A stretch of 64,000 nucleotides of DNA from a virus. Position 1 is the stretch's first letter, and each line of letters opens with the position of its first letter. A program made the position numbers and the translations under genes. Positions 6,839 through 13,738 of this stretch are shown in pieces. The stretch is taken from IMG/VR virus record IMGVR_UViG_3300027746_000697, positions 1 through 64,000 of that record. The stretch is one strand, 5' to 3'. The notes beneath the pieces were generated by a model. That model made no database searches and had not been told where the DNA came from. It saw only the letters and a list, made by a program, of their open reading frames with translations.

Positions 6839-7170
6839 GATGACCACCTGATTAGGAACATTGTGATTTGCTTTTCGCTCTTGAACTTCCAAACATTAAA
6901 ACTCATACGTGTACCACAGTGGCATTCGTCGGTCCATGCTTGTACAGGATCCATATCTGACTCATTAAGTCCACGTTCAAAGCCACGTGGGCCCACATCA
7001 TCTGTGTATGCTTGCAGTTTAAGTCCTGGCAAGCGTTGCCATTTTATTTTAGGTGTGAATGCCATTCTGTCGTAGAAGGATTTAAGTATATCAGCAACGT
7101 GTGATTTACCCATCTGTCTACCGTGTGATATCACAACTTGGGCATGGGGTTTAGTGTTTGTTCCAGCCAC
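6835..7170 (-). CDS. Small protein with GRQMGKS loop and C-terminal F-x-x-E-x5-F-x-x-RW motif
   Basis: Residues 16-23 read HGRQMGKS, like a P-loop/terminase-type Walker A (RQ-x-GKS), followed by a helix. The C-terminal part (RLPGL ... AW ... GTRMSFNVWKFKSEK) aligns with the gene at 8943-9161 (RLPGL ... AW ... GMSMTENLWSFKKEA). The start is GTG at 7170, overlapping the HAD gene by 40 nt; a shorter start at ATG 7065 would remove the P-loop-like part. At 111 aa it is too short for a full ATPase, so nucleotide binding is only a possibility. Confidence 0.55.
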   Translation of the reverse strand: MAGTNTKPHAQVVISHGRQMGKSHVADILKSFYDRMAFTPKIKWQRLPGLKLQAYTDDVGPRGFERGLNESDMDPVQAWTDECHCGTRMSFNVWKFKSEKQITMFLIRWSS

Positions 7171-7637
7171 GGTTCACATGATTCCCAAGTTCTATAGATG
7201 TGTGCATGTCCACCGGCACGAATCCATTCTTCACAGTTGCTGGTACGGTCATCAATTAAGATGTCTCCAGGAGCACAATGGCGCCACTTGTCATGACTGA
7301 ATGGTCCAAACAGCACAGGTACACGTTCAAAACGTTCTATTGCCCACAGCACTTTGTCCCAAGCCGCAAATGGCATTGAATAATCATGTGGCAGTGCTGT
7401 GAGGAAACGTACTTCATCTGCTAGCCCAATAGCCACAGCATCACGACAAAAGTTAACCAGTTCATGTGCGCCTTCTTTAACAGGCAAGTCACGATAAAAA
7501 TGGCTGTTGCGTTTAACACGATCCCAATCTTCTTTGGGTATGCGTTCACTGTCTTTGTGCCAACGCATCTTGAGAAAATCCTGTGCGGCTGTGTGCCAAT
7601 CAGCTACCACATCGTCCATATCCAAATATATAATCAT
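7131..7637 (-). CDS. HAD-family 5'(3')-deoxyribonucleotidase-like phosphatase
   Basis: 168 aa starting MIIYLDMDDVVADW, the HAD motif I (D-x-D) of the 5'(3')-deoxyribonucleotidase (NT5C) branch. FLTALP fits motif II and GDILIDDRTSN fits motif IV, with a Lys (HDKW) before it as motif III. It probably dephosphorylates deoxynucleoside monophosphates and so adjusts the nucleotide pool during phage DNA synthesis. ATG 7637 overlaps the upstream stop. Confidence 0.8.
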   Translation of the reverse strand: MIIYLDMDDVVADWHTAAQDFLKMRWHKDSERIPKEDWDRVKRNSHFYRDLPVKEGAHELVNFCRDAVAIGLADEVRFLTALPHDYSMPFAAWDKVLWAIERFERVPVLFGPFSHDKWRHCAPGDILIDDRTSNCEEWIRAGGHAHIYRTWESCEPWLEQTLNPMPKL

Positions 7638-8017
7638 GGTGCTATTTCTCTTAGTTCTGCTTCTAAGTCGTACTCGACAAATTTGCTGAGTAGTTCAAAG
7701 TTATCTTCAGCACGTTTAACTGCTTCTAATGCTTTCATCAGTGCTGGATTATTTTGAGCAAGCGTAAGTCTATTCATAGCCATAGTACGTTGCGCTCTGG
7801 CCCATTGCAATAAATCCTGTGTGTCTTGATCCAAACTCACCGTGGCATAACTGGTTGACAGGTTCATCCAATTAGCACCATCAAACACCTGCATATCTGT
7901 GCCCCATATACGTAGCATACCTTGTATAGGGTTAATAGGATTTTGATTAACATAAGGTAAAGCAGTATTACCTCCTGATACTACTAGTCCTTGACTGCCT
8001 TGTAGTCCTTTGATCAT
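7634..8017 (-). CDS. Phage hypothetical protein, 127 aa
   Basis: N-terminal beta-rich half (VVSGGNTALPYVNQNPINPIQGMLRIWGTDMQVFDGANWMNL) and a helical C-terminal half. The N-terminal pattern (short loop, IWG-x-x-MQV-x-DG-x-x-W) resembles small appendage or fibre-associated proteins that describe a surface parameter. No confident family. It overlaps both neighbours. Confidence 0.6.
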   Translation of the reverse strand: MIKGLQGSQGLVVSGGNTALPYVNQNPINPIQGMLRIWGTDMQVFDGANWMNLSTSYATVSLDQDTQDLLQWARAQRTMAMNRLTLAQNNPALMKALEAVKRAEDNFELLSKFVEYDLEAELREIAP

Positions 8018-8210
8018 TTCTTAAACCTTGGCATACATTATGTCCTGTGTATTGAAACGAGTCCAACATGGGCAATAGTCCAACCAAATCATCAGCAGGA
8101 TGTCGTTGTATCACTGGATGACCATCACCATCAGTCAGCATGAAGTACAGCTTCTCCGTGCCTTCTTCAATTTGATATTCAAAGATGTGTTGTAGATCTT
8201 CTAGGGTCAT
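7968..8210 (-). CDS. Hypothetical protein, 80 aa
   Basis: Start set at ATG 8210 (MTLEDLQHIFEYQIEEG), which overlaps the stop of the zinc-finger microgene (ATGA). Core text KLYFMLTDGDGHPVIQRHPADDLVGLLPMLDSF. It overlaps the next gene by 50 nt, and the last 25 residues (Arg/Ser/Thr-rich) lie in that overlap and may be untypical. Function unknown. Confidence 0.55.
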   Translation of the reverse strand: MTLEDLQHIFEYQIEEGTEKLYFMLTDGDGHPVIQRHPADDLVGLLPMLDSFQYTGHNVCQGLRNDQRTTRQSRTSSIRR

Positions 8211-8314
8211 GCTCGGCACCTAACCAAATGTGAGAACATGGTCTTGCCGTTTTTCCGGGTATAGGCGAACCGCAAAAAGCATCGAGGGCATGTGACCCGT
8301 ATTGTATGTGTCAT
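8207..8314 (-). CDS. Zinc-finger microprotein, 35 aa
   Basis: A 35-codon ORF flanked by ATGA overlaps on both sides: its ATG (8314-8312) overlaps the stop of the gene at 8311-8526 and its TGA overlaps the ATG of the next gene at 8210. It contains CPRC (residues 9-12) and H-x3-C (29-33), a C2HC pattern with a 16-residue basic spacer. Probably a Zn-binding nucleic-acid or protein-interaction peptide. Coupling on both sides is the main support that it is real. Confidence 0.65.
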   Translation of the reverse strand: MTHTIRVTCPRCFLRFAYTRKNGKTMFSHLVRCRA

Positions 8315-8526
8315 TCTTCAACTCCGAAATGTTGTTTTATAACCTTGCTGATTTCGTAATGATCGTCAGCAGTTAACCCGACCTTGCGTCTAAAATCAAT
8401 ATTAGCACATTCTTTCACAATCAACTCGGCGAACTTTGCTAAGGGAACATTATCCCAATTCTCAATAGGAAAGTCGGCATCATCTAGTCCAGCCTGTCTA
8501 ACAAGTTCTCGAATTCGTTCGTTCAT
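8311..8526 (-). CDS. Small phage protein, tandem paralogue A, 71 aa
   Basis: MNERIRELVRQAGLDD ... KFAELIVKECANI ... KVIKQHFGVEE. The gene immediately upstream (8523-8723) shares MN-x-R-x-R-x-L, K-x-AELIV-x-ECA and the HFGVEE end, so the two are a tandem duplication. This short helical family is common in phages and has no assigned role. ATGA overlap on both sides. Confidence 0.75.
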   Translation of the reverse strand: MNERIRELVRQAGLDDADFPIENWDNVPLAKFAELIVKECANIDFRRKVGLTADDHYEISKVIKQHFGVEE

Positions 8527-8723
8527 TCTTCAACTCCGAAATGTTGTTCAATCGCTACGGCACAATTATCTCTGTCAGTTTTCAAAGCATAATGATTAGG
8601 TTGGTCTCGACACACTTGAGCACATTCTCGAACAATCAACTCGGCGAGCTTTTGAGCACGTAGGGCAATCTCAGGAGCAGGATAGTCTGCTTGTACCATC
8701 AGTTGTCTAAGTCGTCTGTTCAT
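8523..8723 (-). CDS. Small phage protein, tandem paralogue B, 66 aa
   Basis: Begins MNRRLRQLMVQADYPAPE and ends IEQHFGVEE. See the paralogue at 8311-8526; identity is concentrated in the AELIV-x-ECA helix and the C-terminal HFGVEE. No catalytic motif. Coupled to neighbours at both ends. Confidence 0.72.
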   Translation of the reverse strand: MNRRLRQLMVQADYPAPEIALRAQKLAELIVRECAQVCRDQPNHYALKTDRDNCAVAIEQHFGVEE

Positions 8724-8941
8724 ACTATCCGTCCAAGTCCTAGATAGATTAGAGTTTCTAGTTCTAGTTGATAGTCTTGTCCAAGCCTACGCTTTTCAAA
8801 AATTGACTGCAATACTTCTTTGCCATCACCGTAGTCGGTAGCACCTGCACCACGGCTTTCCAATTCTTCAATTAAGTCATCTGTTTCAAAGTCTGACAAG
8901 TCGACGTCTACTTCGACTTCTTTATACATTGTTTTGTACAT
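8720..8941 (-). CDS. Acidic hypothetical protein, 73 aa
   Basis: Start at ATG 8941 (MYKTMYKEVEVDVDLSDF), 1 nt after the upstream TAA and with AGAAG before it. Contains DVDLSDFETDDLIEELESRGAG, a motif common in short phage proteins, then a helical tail. Function unknown. Confidence 0.65.
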   Translation of the reverse strand: MYKTMYKEVEVDVDLSDFETDDLIEELESRGAGATDYGDGKEVLQSIFEKRRLGQDYQLELETLIYLGLGRIV

Positions 8942-8942
8942 T

Positions 8943-9161
8943 TTAATCTTCTTTAATTTTTGGAATACTATCAATCCAACGTAGGATAAACCATTCTCTG
9001 TGTGCTTCCTTTTTGAAGCTCCATAAGTTCTCAGTCATGCTCATGCCAACACCTTCAGCTTCAGCCCATGCAACCATTTCCGCATTTAGTTCAGGAGTCA
9101 GCTCGCCCAGTTCAAATGACAAACCAGGAAGTCTCCACATACCAACTTCTACATGTTTCAT
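8943..9161 (-). CDS. Small protein with C-terminal F-x-x-E-x5-F-x-x-RW motif, 72 aa
   Basis: Start at ATG 9161 (MKHVEVGMWRLPGLSFE), with CCGGAG in front and the upstream stop 1 nt away. RLPGL and the end LWSFKKEAHREWFILRW make it a paralogue of the C-terminal part of the gene at 6835-7170. Function unknown. Confidence 0.65.
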   Translation of the reverse strand: MKHVEVGMWRLPGLSFELGELTPELNAEMVAWAEAEGVGMSMTENLWSFKKEAHREWFILRWIDSIPKIKED

Positions 9162-9162
9162 A

Positions 9163-9504
9163 TCAATACTCCGGTGCTGAATAGTCTTTGTACTTTTTGT
9201 ACATGGCCATGCCATCTGCCCCATACATAGGACAAACTAATACATAGTCGGCCATACCATCAGCACCTTTGCCGCCTGCTGTCCCACAAATAAACGGCCG
9301 CTCAACACCGAATAGTTTTCTAAGTTCTTCTCGCATACGCTCATTTTCTTTTACCAAATCATTATCACCTTTGGTAACAACTGGCGGAGAAGTTAAGTTA
9401 AAACTATCAAGAAAAAATTCTAGTAGATCCTCGTCTTCAAGTTTTTTATACTCGGCAGGATTCAATCCTAAATTTTCTAATTTAATTTCGATTATGTCTC
9501 TCAT
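9163..9504 (-). CDS. Conserved phage protein with RPFICGTAGGKG ... VCPMYGADG motif, 113 aa
   Basis: An N-terminal helical and acidic half (with REELRKLFGVE) and a C-terminal half RPFICGTAGGKGADGMADY / VCPMYGADGMAMYKKYKDYS. The two Cys-containing Gly-rich stretches are the signature of an uncharacterised family frequent in T4-like phages. Function unknown. Confidence 0.7.
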   Translation of the reverse strand: MRDIIEIKLENLGLNPAEYKKLEDEDLLEFFLDSFNLTSPPVVTKGDNDLVKENERMREELRKLFGVERPFICGTAGGKGADGMADYVLVCPMYGADGMAMYKKYKDYSAPEY

Positions 9505-9505
9505 G

Positions 9506-9763
9506 TTAGTCTATCCTATTGATAAGCTCACTATACTTCAGTAGAAACATAGTGTACTTTCTTTCATTGTAAAAGTCTAGTCTGATTGAGTGTTCACCGC
9601 ATCCACCATCTGGTTTGATAACCCATTCATTATGTTCACGCACAGTAAAACCTAACACACTGCGCATTTTGTCTTTGAGCATGAACACGCTTTTTGAATG
9701 TTCAGTATGCAAGTCTGTTCGAATCTCTTGCCATTGTCTAACTGTTAGTCTGAGTGTAGGCAT
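9506..9763 (-). CDS. Small hypothetical protein, 85 aa
   Basis: MPTLRLTVRQWQEIRTDL with a C-terminal beta-like part ending DFYNERKYTMFLLKYSEL, a weak version of the F-x-x-E-x5-F-x-x-RW end seen in the neighbours. It overlaps the next upstream gene by 26 nt. Function unknown. Confidence 0.6.
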   Translation of the reverse strand: MPTLRLTVRQWQEIRTDLHTEHSKSVFMLKDKMRSVLGFTVREHNEWVIKPDGGCGEHSIRLDFYNERKYTMFLLKYSELINRID

Positions 9764-10013
9764 TTAGTATATGGTCCCAATGACGGTTATCGTATATTTG
9801 AAAGGCAATACTATAGCCCAACAATGCTAACTCTAGACTGAGACCAGCATGACTTTGACGCATGGTATAACCAAATTCAAAACCGATCAGCTGTCTACCT
9901 TTTAACAGTTCCAGTTCCCAACTCTTGTTCGTAGTCAATCTGCCTGAGCGGTTCCATAAGTTATCAAAAGGTGTGCCCCATGGGTTACTCAATCCAAAGC
10001 TAGCATGTATCAT
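9738..10013 (-). CDS. Conserved phage hypothetical protein, 91 aa
   Basis: MIHASFGLSNPWGTPFDNLW, then KSWELELLKGRQLIGFEFGYTMRQSHAGLSLELALLGYSIAFQIYDNRHWD. The SNPW / HAGLSLELALLG / YDNRHW pattern belongs to an uncharacterised protein family widespread in tailed phages. Beta-rich. ATGA overlap with the HNH gene. Confidence 0.7.
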   Translation of the reverse strand: MIHASFGLSNPWGTPFDNLWNRSGRLTTNKSWELELLKGRQLIGFEFGYTMRQSHAGLSLELALLGYSIAFQIYDNRHWDHILNAYTQTNS

Positions 10014-10501
10014 TTTAATTCAGTTCCTTTAAGTGATCCTTTTTTACCATCGTCGAATATCACAGTTTTAACCCAGTGGCAGAAAGAACACATTGCGGCA
10101 ATGTTTTCTGCAGAATCATCACCACCGTCGGACTTGCGTGTGCCGTTGTGATCTCCGTGATTGTATCGACGTTTGATTTCATGTTTTTGAGTCTCTGTTA
10201 AAAATATGCCAAAGAATGTTTGTGCCTTTTCCCAACGAGAATCATCATCGATATCATGGCCGCAACAACTGCAAACATCACTACGGTGAAAGGTGTGTGG
10301 ACGTTCAAGTTTCCCATACCCACCATACTCAACTGTTTGTAGCTGATGCGGCCTGCACAATTTATCACTTCCAGGACCGTCAAAAACAGACACTAGTTCA
10401 TTGCAACCATCTATACAACAAGTTAAATTTACCTTAATTTGTTCTTTAAGGACACTTGGACTTTTGAGTTTATCTTTGTTAGGGTCTCTGAAAGTAGTCA
10501 T
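10010..10501 (-). CDS. HNH-type endonuclease with two zinc knuckles, 163 aa
   Basis: Three Cys pairs or Cys/His sets are visible: CCIDGC, CSCCGHD and CSFCHW. The region YNHGDHNGTRKSDGGDDSAENIAAMCSFCH carries the histidines and Asn of an HNH motif followed by the C-x-x-C zinc ligand. It may be a free-standing homing-type or phage DNA-processing nuclease. It sits between a small-gene run and the DGQH gene, with no sign of an intron. Confidence 0.75.
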   Translation of the reverse strand: MTTFRDPNKDKLKSPSVLKEQIKVNLTCCIDGCNELVSVFDGPGSDKLCRPHQLQTVEYGGYGKLERPHTFHRSDVCSCCGHDIDDDSRWEKAQTFFGIFLTETQKHEIKRRYNHGDHNGTRKSDGGDDSAENIAAMCSFCHWVKTVIFDDGKKGSLKGTELK

Positions 10502-10502
10502 A

Positions 10503-11666
10503 TTACCACAAGTCCGCTTTGTTAACTACAGTAAAACCATTGTTAGGTACAAACTTAGGTACTTTGAGTTTGGTACTTTTTCTAAGCTGTGCAACTAAAA
10601 ACGGTATACCTGTGCGCATCTCTGTAGTGAATCCTCTAACAATGATGTCGCCGTTTGAGTCAACGTCTGTACTGCCTTGATTAGCGGATCTGTACCAGTT
10701 TTCATATGCCATTCGAACCTTGGACCAAAATGGACTAGACGGGCTAAAGTCAGCGCCAAAGTTTTGTTTGGTAAATGCCACAAACTCCAGTAGGTAGGCA
10801 GAGTCCACAGTAATATCCTGTTCAAAGCACAGATTGAAATACTCATACAACTGTCTAGCTTCCTTAGCTTCAACCGGCCGTGCTTCATTGAGGTAGCTCC
10901 AGTATTCAGCAAACATTCTAGTGACTTCTGGATGCTTGCGAGTCTTGAGACTCTTGCTCATCAGGGTGTCTGCTAACAGCGTAAATGCACCGGGCTGGTC
11001 ATCATCGCCTAATTTGCTGTGGGTAGCAAATAACCCTGCGTTGGCAAGATAGTCGTTCTTGAGAGCAGAGTCAATCCATTCAACATCTGGTGCATTTTGT
11101 CCTTTGACTCCGTGTACGTGCTGAGTATATATATCAAAGAAGTCCATAGGTTCTTTAGCATCACCGTTCAGCAAAATAAAATTGCGTCGAATCTCCAATT
11201 TGTGTTTTACATTGTACTTCACCACAGGTATCATTACATTGGCAGTTTGTTCACCAAATACCTGAGTAAGAATAATATAAAGTGCAATGGCAGTGTGCTG
11301 TCCGTCCCATGCTACATAGTATCCAGGCTTTTCAGGATCTTCATACACCTGTATGGCCATGGCCATAGTGCTTTTAAAATAGGTTAGAATTTTCAGTATA
11401 TGTCTCAGATTAAGATTGCGTTGCATGGTAGTATCAATCAAAATTCGATCTGCAGGCGCAGGGATGGCCTCACACAGTTCAAGGTCCACAAACTTGGACC
11501 AGTTAGCATGTCTGCGTTTGAACTCGTTTACTACACCAACCAACATGGTGGTATACATGGGTGCAAATTTTAATGCTTCATTTAGGCGTTGCTGTAACGA
11601 TATGAAGTTGCTAGTGTTGTTGAGATATCGCCCATTGACAATTTGAGCGTGAGTTAGTGCTGTCAT
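10503..11666 (-). CDS. ParB/DGQHR-like protein, 387 aa
   Basis: Start at ATG 11666 (MTALTHAQIVNG), with AAGGAAA upstream. The central part carries YYVAWDGQHTAIALYII, a DGQH motif as in ParB/Srx-like and DGQHR proteins, followed by VMIPVVKYN and a helical C-terminus. Such proteins bind or cleave nucleic acid or hydrolyse nucleotides; none of this is shown here. It is transcribed from a consensus sigma70 promoter (11752-11780) with a leader of about 80 nt that holds two tandem hairpins (11677-11720), so it looks like a regulated early gene heading the leftward block. Confidence 0.65.
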   Translation of the reverse strand: MTALTHAQIVNGRYLNNTSNFISLQQRLNEALKFAPMYTTMLVGVVNEFKRRHANWSKFVDLELCEAIPAPADRILIDTTMQRNLNLRHILKILTYFKSTMAMAIQVYEDPEKPGYYVAWDGQHTAIALYIILTQVFGEQTANVMIPVVKYNVKHKLEIRRNFILLNGDAKEPMDFFDIYTQHVHGVKGQNAPDVEWIDSALKNDYLANAGLFATHSKLGDDDQPGAFTLLADTLMSKSLKTRKHPEVTRMFAEYWSYLNEARPVEAKEARQLYEYFNLCFEQDITVDSAYLLEFVAFTKQNFGADFSPSSPFWSKVRMAYENWYRSANQGSTDVDSNGDIIVRGFTTEMRTGIPFLVAQLRKSTKLKVPKFVPNNGFTVVNKADLW

Positions 11667-11676
11667 TTTAATTTCC

Positions 11677-11720
11677 TTTTTTGCGGGCATCTTGCCCATT
11701 TTTTGCGGGCATCTTGCCCA
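11677..11720 (-). repeat. Two tandem 22-bp repeats forming twin hairpins in the leader of the DGQH gene
   Basis: Exact direct repeats at 11677-11698 and 11699-11720. On the minus strand each unit reads TGGGCAAGATGCCCGC plus A6, so each can fold as GGGCA-AGA-TGCCC. They lie between the promoter and the ribosome binding site. They are not terminators (A-tract, not T-tract, follows). Confidence 0.8.
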
Positions 11721-11751
11721 TATGCACAACGGAACTGCTGTGCATGTCGCT

Positions 11752-11780
11752 ATTATATAGTAGAGAAAGATCATAGTCAA
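11752..11780 (-). promoter_or_regulatory. Sigma70-type promoter (TTGACT-N17-TATAAT), leftward
   Basis: -35 at 11780-11775 and -10 at 11757-11752 on the minus strand, spacer 17 bp. Drives the DGQH gene. Back to back with the rightward promoter at 11803-11831. Confidence 0.85.
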
Positions 11781-11802
11781 TCTAATTTGGCTAACAAATC
11801 TT

Positions 11803-11831
11803 TTGACTATCAACGAGATATGTTATATAAT
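11803..11831 (+). promoter_or_regulatory. Sigma70-type promoter (TTGACT-N17-TATAAT), rightward
   Basis: -35 TTGACT at 11803-11808 and -10 TATAAT at 11826-11831, spacer 17 bp. The -35 boxes of the two divergent promoters are 22 bp apart. Drives the SWIM gene. Confidence 0.85.
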
Positions 11832-11862
11832 AGCTACAACTTCAACACATCTAGGGCTAATC

Positions 11863-12210
11863 ATGGAAGCAGTCAAAGAAATCACAGTTTGGGCAGACAG
11901 CAATACTATTATCAATCACACATATCTGTTGGACGGTGACAAAATGGTAGCCTACATTCGGTACGGCACTACTGAACCATTTTGGTTTAAAACACCAATT
12001 AAGATTAGTAAAAGCGGCCGCAAATTTGAAAAGGTCAGTGACAGCATATTTAATATGTCCATGAATGTGTTTACTCCTAGCAATGTGAGAGAAGTAGCAG
12101 GCAGTAAAGGTCAAACTTACCTTGTTGACTTGGACGAGAATACTTGTACCTGCCCAGGATTTACATTCCGTGGTAACTGTAAACATGTTAAGGAATTAGA
12201 ACCAGCATGA
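11863..12210 (+). CDS. SWIM zinc-finger protein, 115 aa
   Basis: Start at ATG 11863 (MEAVKEITVWAD); the preceding stretch overlaps the promoter and is excluded. The C-terminus has C-T-C-x6-C-x-H in CTCPGFTFRGNCKHV, the SWIM zinc-binding signature (C-x-C-xn-C-x-H) used for DNA or protein binding. The N-terminal half is beta-rich (WFKTPIKISKSGRKFEKV). Divergently transcribed from the DGQH gene, so it may be an early regulator; target unknown. Its TGA overlaps the next ATG. Confidence 0.75.
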   Translation: MEAVKEITVWADSNTIINHTYLLDGDKMVAYIRYGTTEPFWFKTPIKISKSGRKFEKVSDSIFNMSMNVFTPSNVREVAGSKGQTYLVDLDENTCTCPGFTFRGNCKHVKELEPA

Positions 12211-12317
12211 AGAACTTTTTCTTGGGATTTTTACTGGCTACATCTATCTTTTTAGTCATACTAAGTTATATAGAAATACCCGAGTACACTATTACATCAA
12301 GGACAATCTGCACATGA
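12207..12317 (+). CDS. Small single-span membrane peptide, 36 aa
   Basis: MKNFFLGFLLATSIFLVILSY is a single hydrophobic helix, followed by a short polar tail. ATGA overlaps with both the SWIM gene and the next gene support translation. Function unknown. Confidence 0.55.
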   Translation: MKNFFLGFLLATSIFLVILSYIEIPEYTITSRTICT

Positions 12318-12493
12318 CAAACTTTAGACACTGGGTGCAAGAATTATGGATGCAACACAAAGACGAATACGTTGATTTGAAGTTACCCATACCTGAAGAC
12401 AGCTTAAACGAGTATTTTCAAAAATACAAATATTGGCTAAAACGTGAATATCGTCATCAAACAAAAAAGTCCCCAGCAGACAACGCTCAATAA
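12314..12493 (+). CDS. Small hypothetical protein, 59 aa
   Basis: MTNFRHWVQELWMQHKDEYV ... EYFQKYKYWLKREYRHQ. Helical, aromatic and basic. The ATG overlaps the preceding stop. Its TAA lies inside the AATAAATA octamer that precedes the sugar cassette. Function unknown. Confidence 0.6.
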   Translation: MTNFRHWVQELWMQHKDEYVDLKLPIPEDSLNEYFQKYKYWLKREYRHQTKKSPADNAQ

Positions 12494-12496
12494 ATA
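12489..12496 (+). promoter_or_regulatory. Late promoter octamer (AATAAATA)
   Basis: Overlaps the stop codon of the upstream gene and lies 20 nt before the ATG at 12517; likely promoter of the sugar cassette. Confidence 0.6.
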
Positions 12497-12516
12497 CCTA
12501 GCGTTAAAGGGTTAAC

Positions 12517-13341
12517 ATGAAGATTTTGATAACGGGCTACAAAGGGTTCATTGGCCGAAACATGATGGATTGGTGCCATGCTGAAGAAGGCTGGCAAGTT
12601 GACGGCTGGGATTGGGATCCAAAAAACAAACCAAATGTCATCGAGTACGACTGGGTTATACATTTGGGTGCCATTGCTGATATGTCTGCCAACGACATTG
12701 ATGCGGTTATGATTCAAAACTATGAGTTTAGCCAGTGGCTCTTTGAAGAATGTAATAGCCACGGTGTTCATTTGCAATATGCCAGTTCAAGCAGTGTGTA
12801 TGGTGACACCAAAGACTTCAGCGAGTATGCGCCGTGCAAACCCGATAATCCCTATGCATGGAGCAAGTACTTGTTTGACAGATGGGTGTTCCAACAAGAA
12901 CAGCACGTAATGGTTCACGGATTCCGTTACTTTAACGTATATGGCAAATATATGCACTTGCGTGGTAAAAGGGCTAATGTTATACACAAGTGGCGAGAGC
13001 AAGCTCGTAAGGAAGGCAAAATCACAGTCTGGGATTGTGCAGAAACTGTTAAACGTGATTGGACATGGGTTGGTGATGTGTGCCGATTACAAATTGATTT
13101 TATAAAAACTGTGAATGGTTCAGGTATTTGGAACGTGGGTTCTGGACTATCACATAGTTTTCTAGATATAGCTGAAGAAATTGCAGAGCAGGAAAATGTT
13201 TCCATTGAATTGGAACCAGTAAGTCCTGAGTATGCTAGATCCATGCGGTGGAAAACGCAAGCCAATCTTACTAAACTAAAAGAAACAATAGGAAAAAGAA
13301 AATGGTTAAACGTATTCGAGTGGTTACATTATGAGACTTGA
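12517..13341 (+). CDS. NAD-dependent sugar epimerase/dehydratase (extended SDR, HldD-like)
   Basis: 274 aa. N-terminal Rossmann motif GYKGFIG (residues 7-13, GxxGxxG), then HLGAIAD, the catalytic Ser region YASSSSVYGD and Y-x-x-x-K in YAWSK (about 110-114). It acts on a nucleotide-bound sugar. A paralogue at 14846-15649 shares GYKGFIG, the YAWSKYL core and HGFRYFNVYG. With a PfkB kinase and an adenylyltransferase between them, both epimerases fit an ADP-heptose-type pathway; which step each performs cannot be told. First gene of a tightly packed five-gene cassette. Confidence 0.85.
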   Translation: MKILITGYKGFIGRNMMDWCHAEEGWQVDGWDWDPKNKPNVIEYDWVIHLGAIADMSANDIDAVMIQNYEFSQWLFEECNSHGVHLQYASSSSVYGDTKDFSEYAPCKPDNPYAWSKYLFDRWVFQQEQHVMVHGFRYFNVYGKYMHLRGKRANVIHKWREQARKEGKITVWDCAETVKRDWTWVGDVCRLQIDFIKTVNGSGIWNVGSGLSHSFLDIAEEIAEQENVSIELEPVSPEYARSMRWKTQANLTKLKETIGKRKWLNVFEWLHYET

Positions 13342-13738
13342 AGGACAAGTTGAAAAAGGTTGGGGTGGTGAATTGATATTTGCCACTAACGATTTATATT
13401 GCGGTAAACTCATGTACTTCAAACAAGATGCAAAGTTTAGTATGCACTTTCATGATGAGAAAGACGAAACATGGTTTGTTCTAGAAGGCCAGTTTGAAGT
13501 AAAATATATTGATACAAAAGATGCAAGTATGCACAGCAAGATATTGAATGAAGGCGATACATGGAGAAATTTTCCACTGGAACCACATCAGTTGATTTGT
13601 ATCAAGCAAGGCATTATAATCGAAGTCAGCACTCCTGACAGTGTTGAAGACAACTATAGAGTGATGCCAGGCGACAGCCAAGCTAAACCAACGCCCCCAG
13701 CGCCAGTTAAAAAAAACAATCGTAAACGCAAGATATAA
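13331..13738 (+). CDS. Cupin-domain protein (sugar isomerase/epimerase type), 135 aa
   Basis: A single cupin barrel: FSMHFHDEKDETWFVLEGQFEV gives the metal-binding H-x-H-x(4)-E pattern, then WRNFPLEPHQL gives the second motif His. The arrangement resembles the cupin part of type II phosphomannose isomerases. It overlaps the preceding epimerase by 11 nt, so it belongs to the nucleotide-sugar cassette. The C-terminal tail is Pro/Lys-rich (PTPPAPVKKNNRKRK). Confidence 0.75.
   Translation: MRLEGQVEKGWGGELIFATNDLYCGKLMYFKQDAKFSMHFHDEKDETWFVLEGQFEVKYIDTKDASMHSKILNEGDTWRNFPLEPHQLICIKQGIIIEVSTPDSVEDNYRVMPGDSQAKPTPPAPVKKNNRKRKI

Noticed and set aside
11677-11720. The twin hairpins read as terminators
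   Set aside because: They are followed by A-tracts on the transcribed strand and lie before a ribosome binding site, so termination is unlikely.
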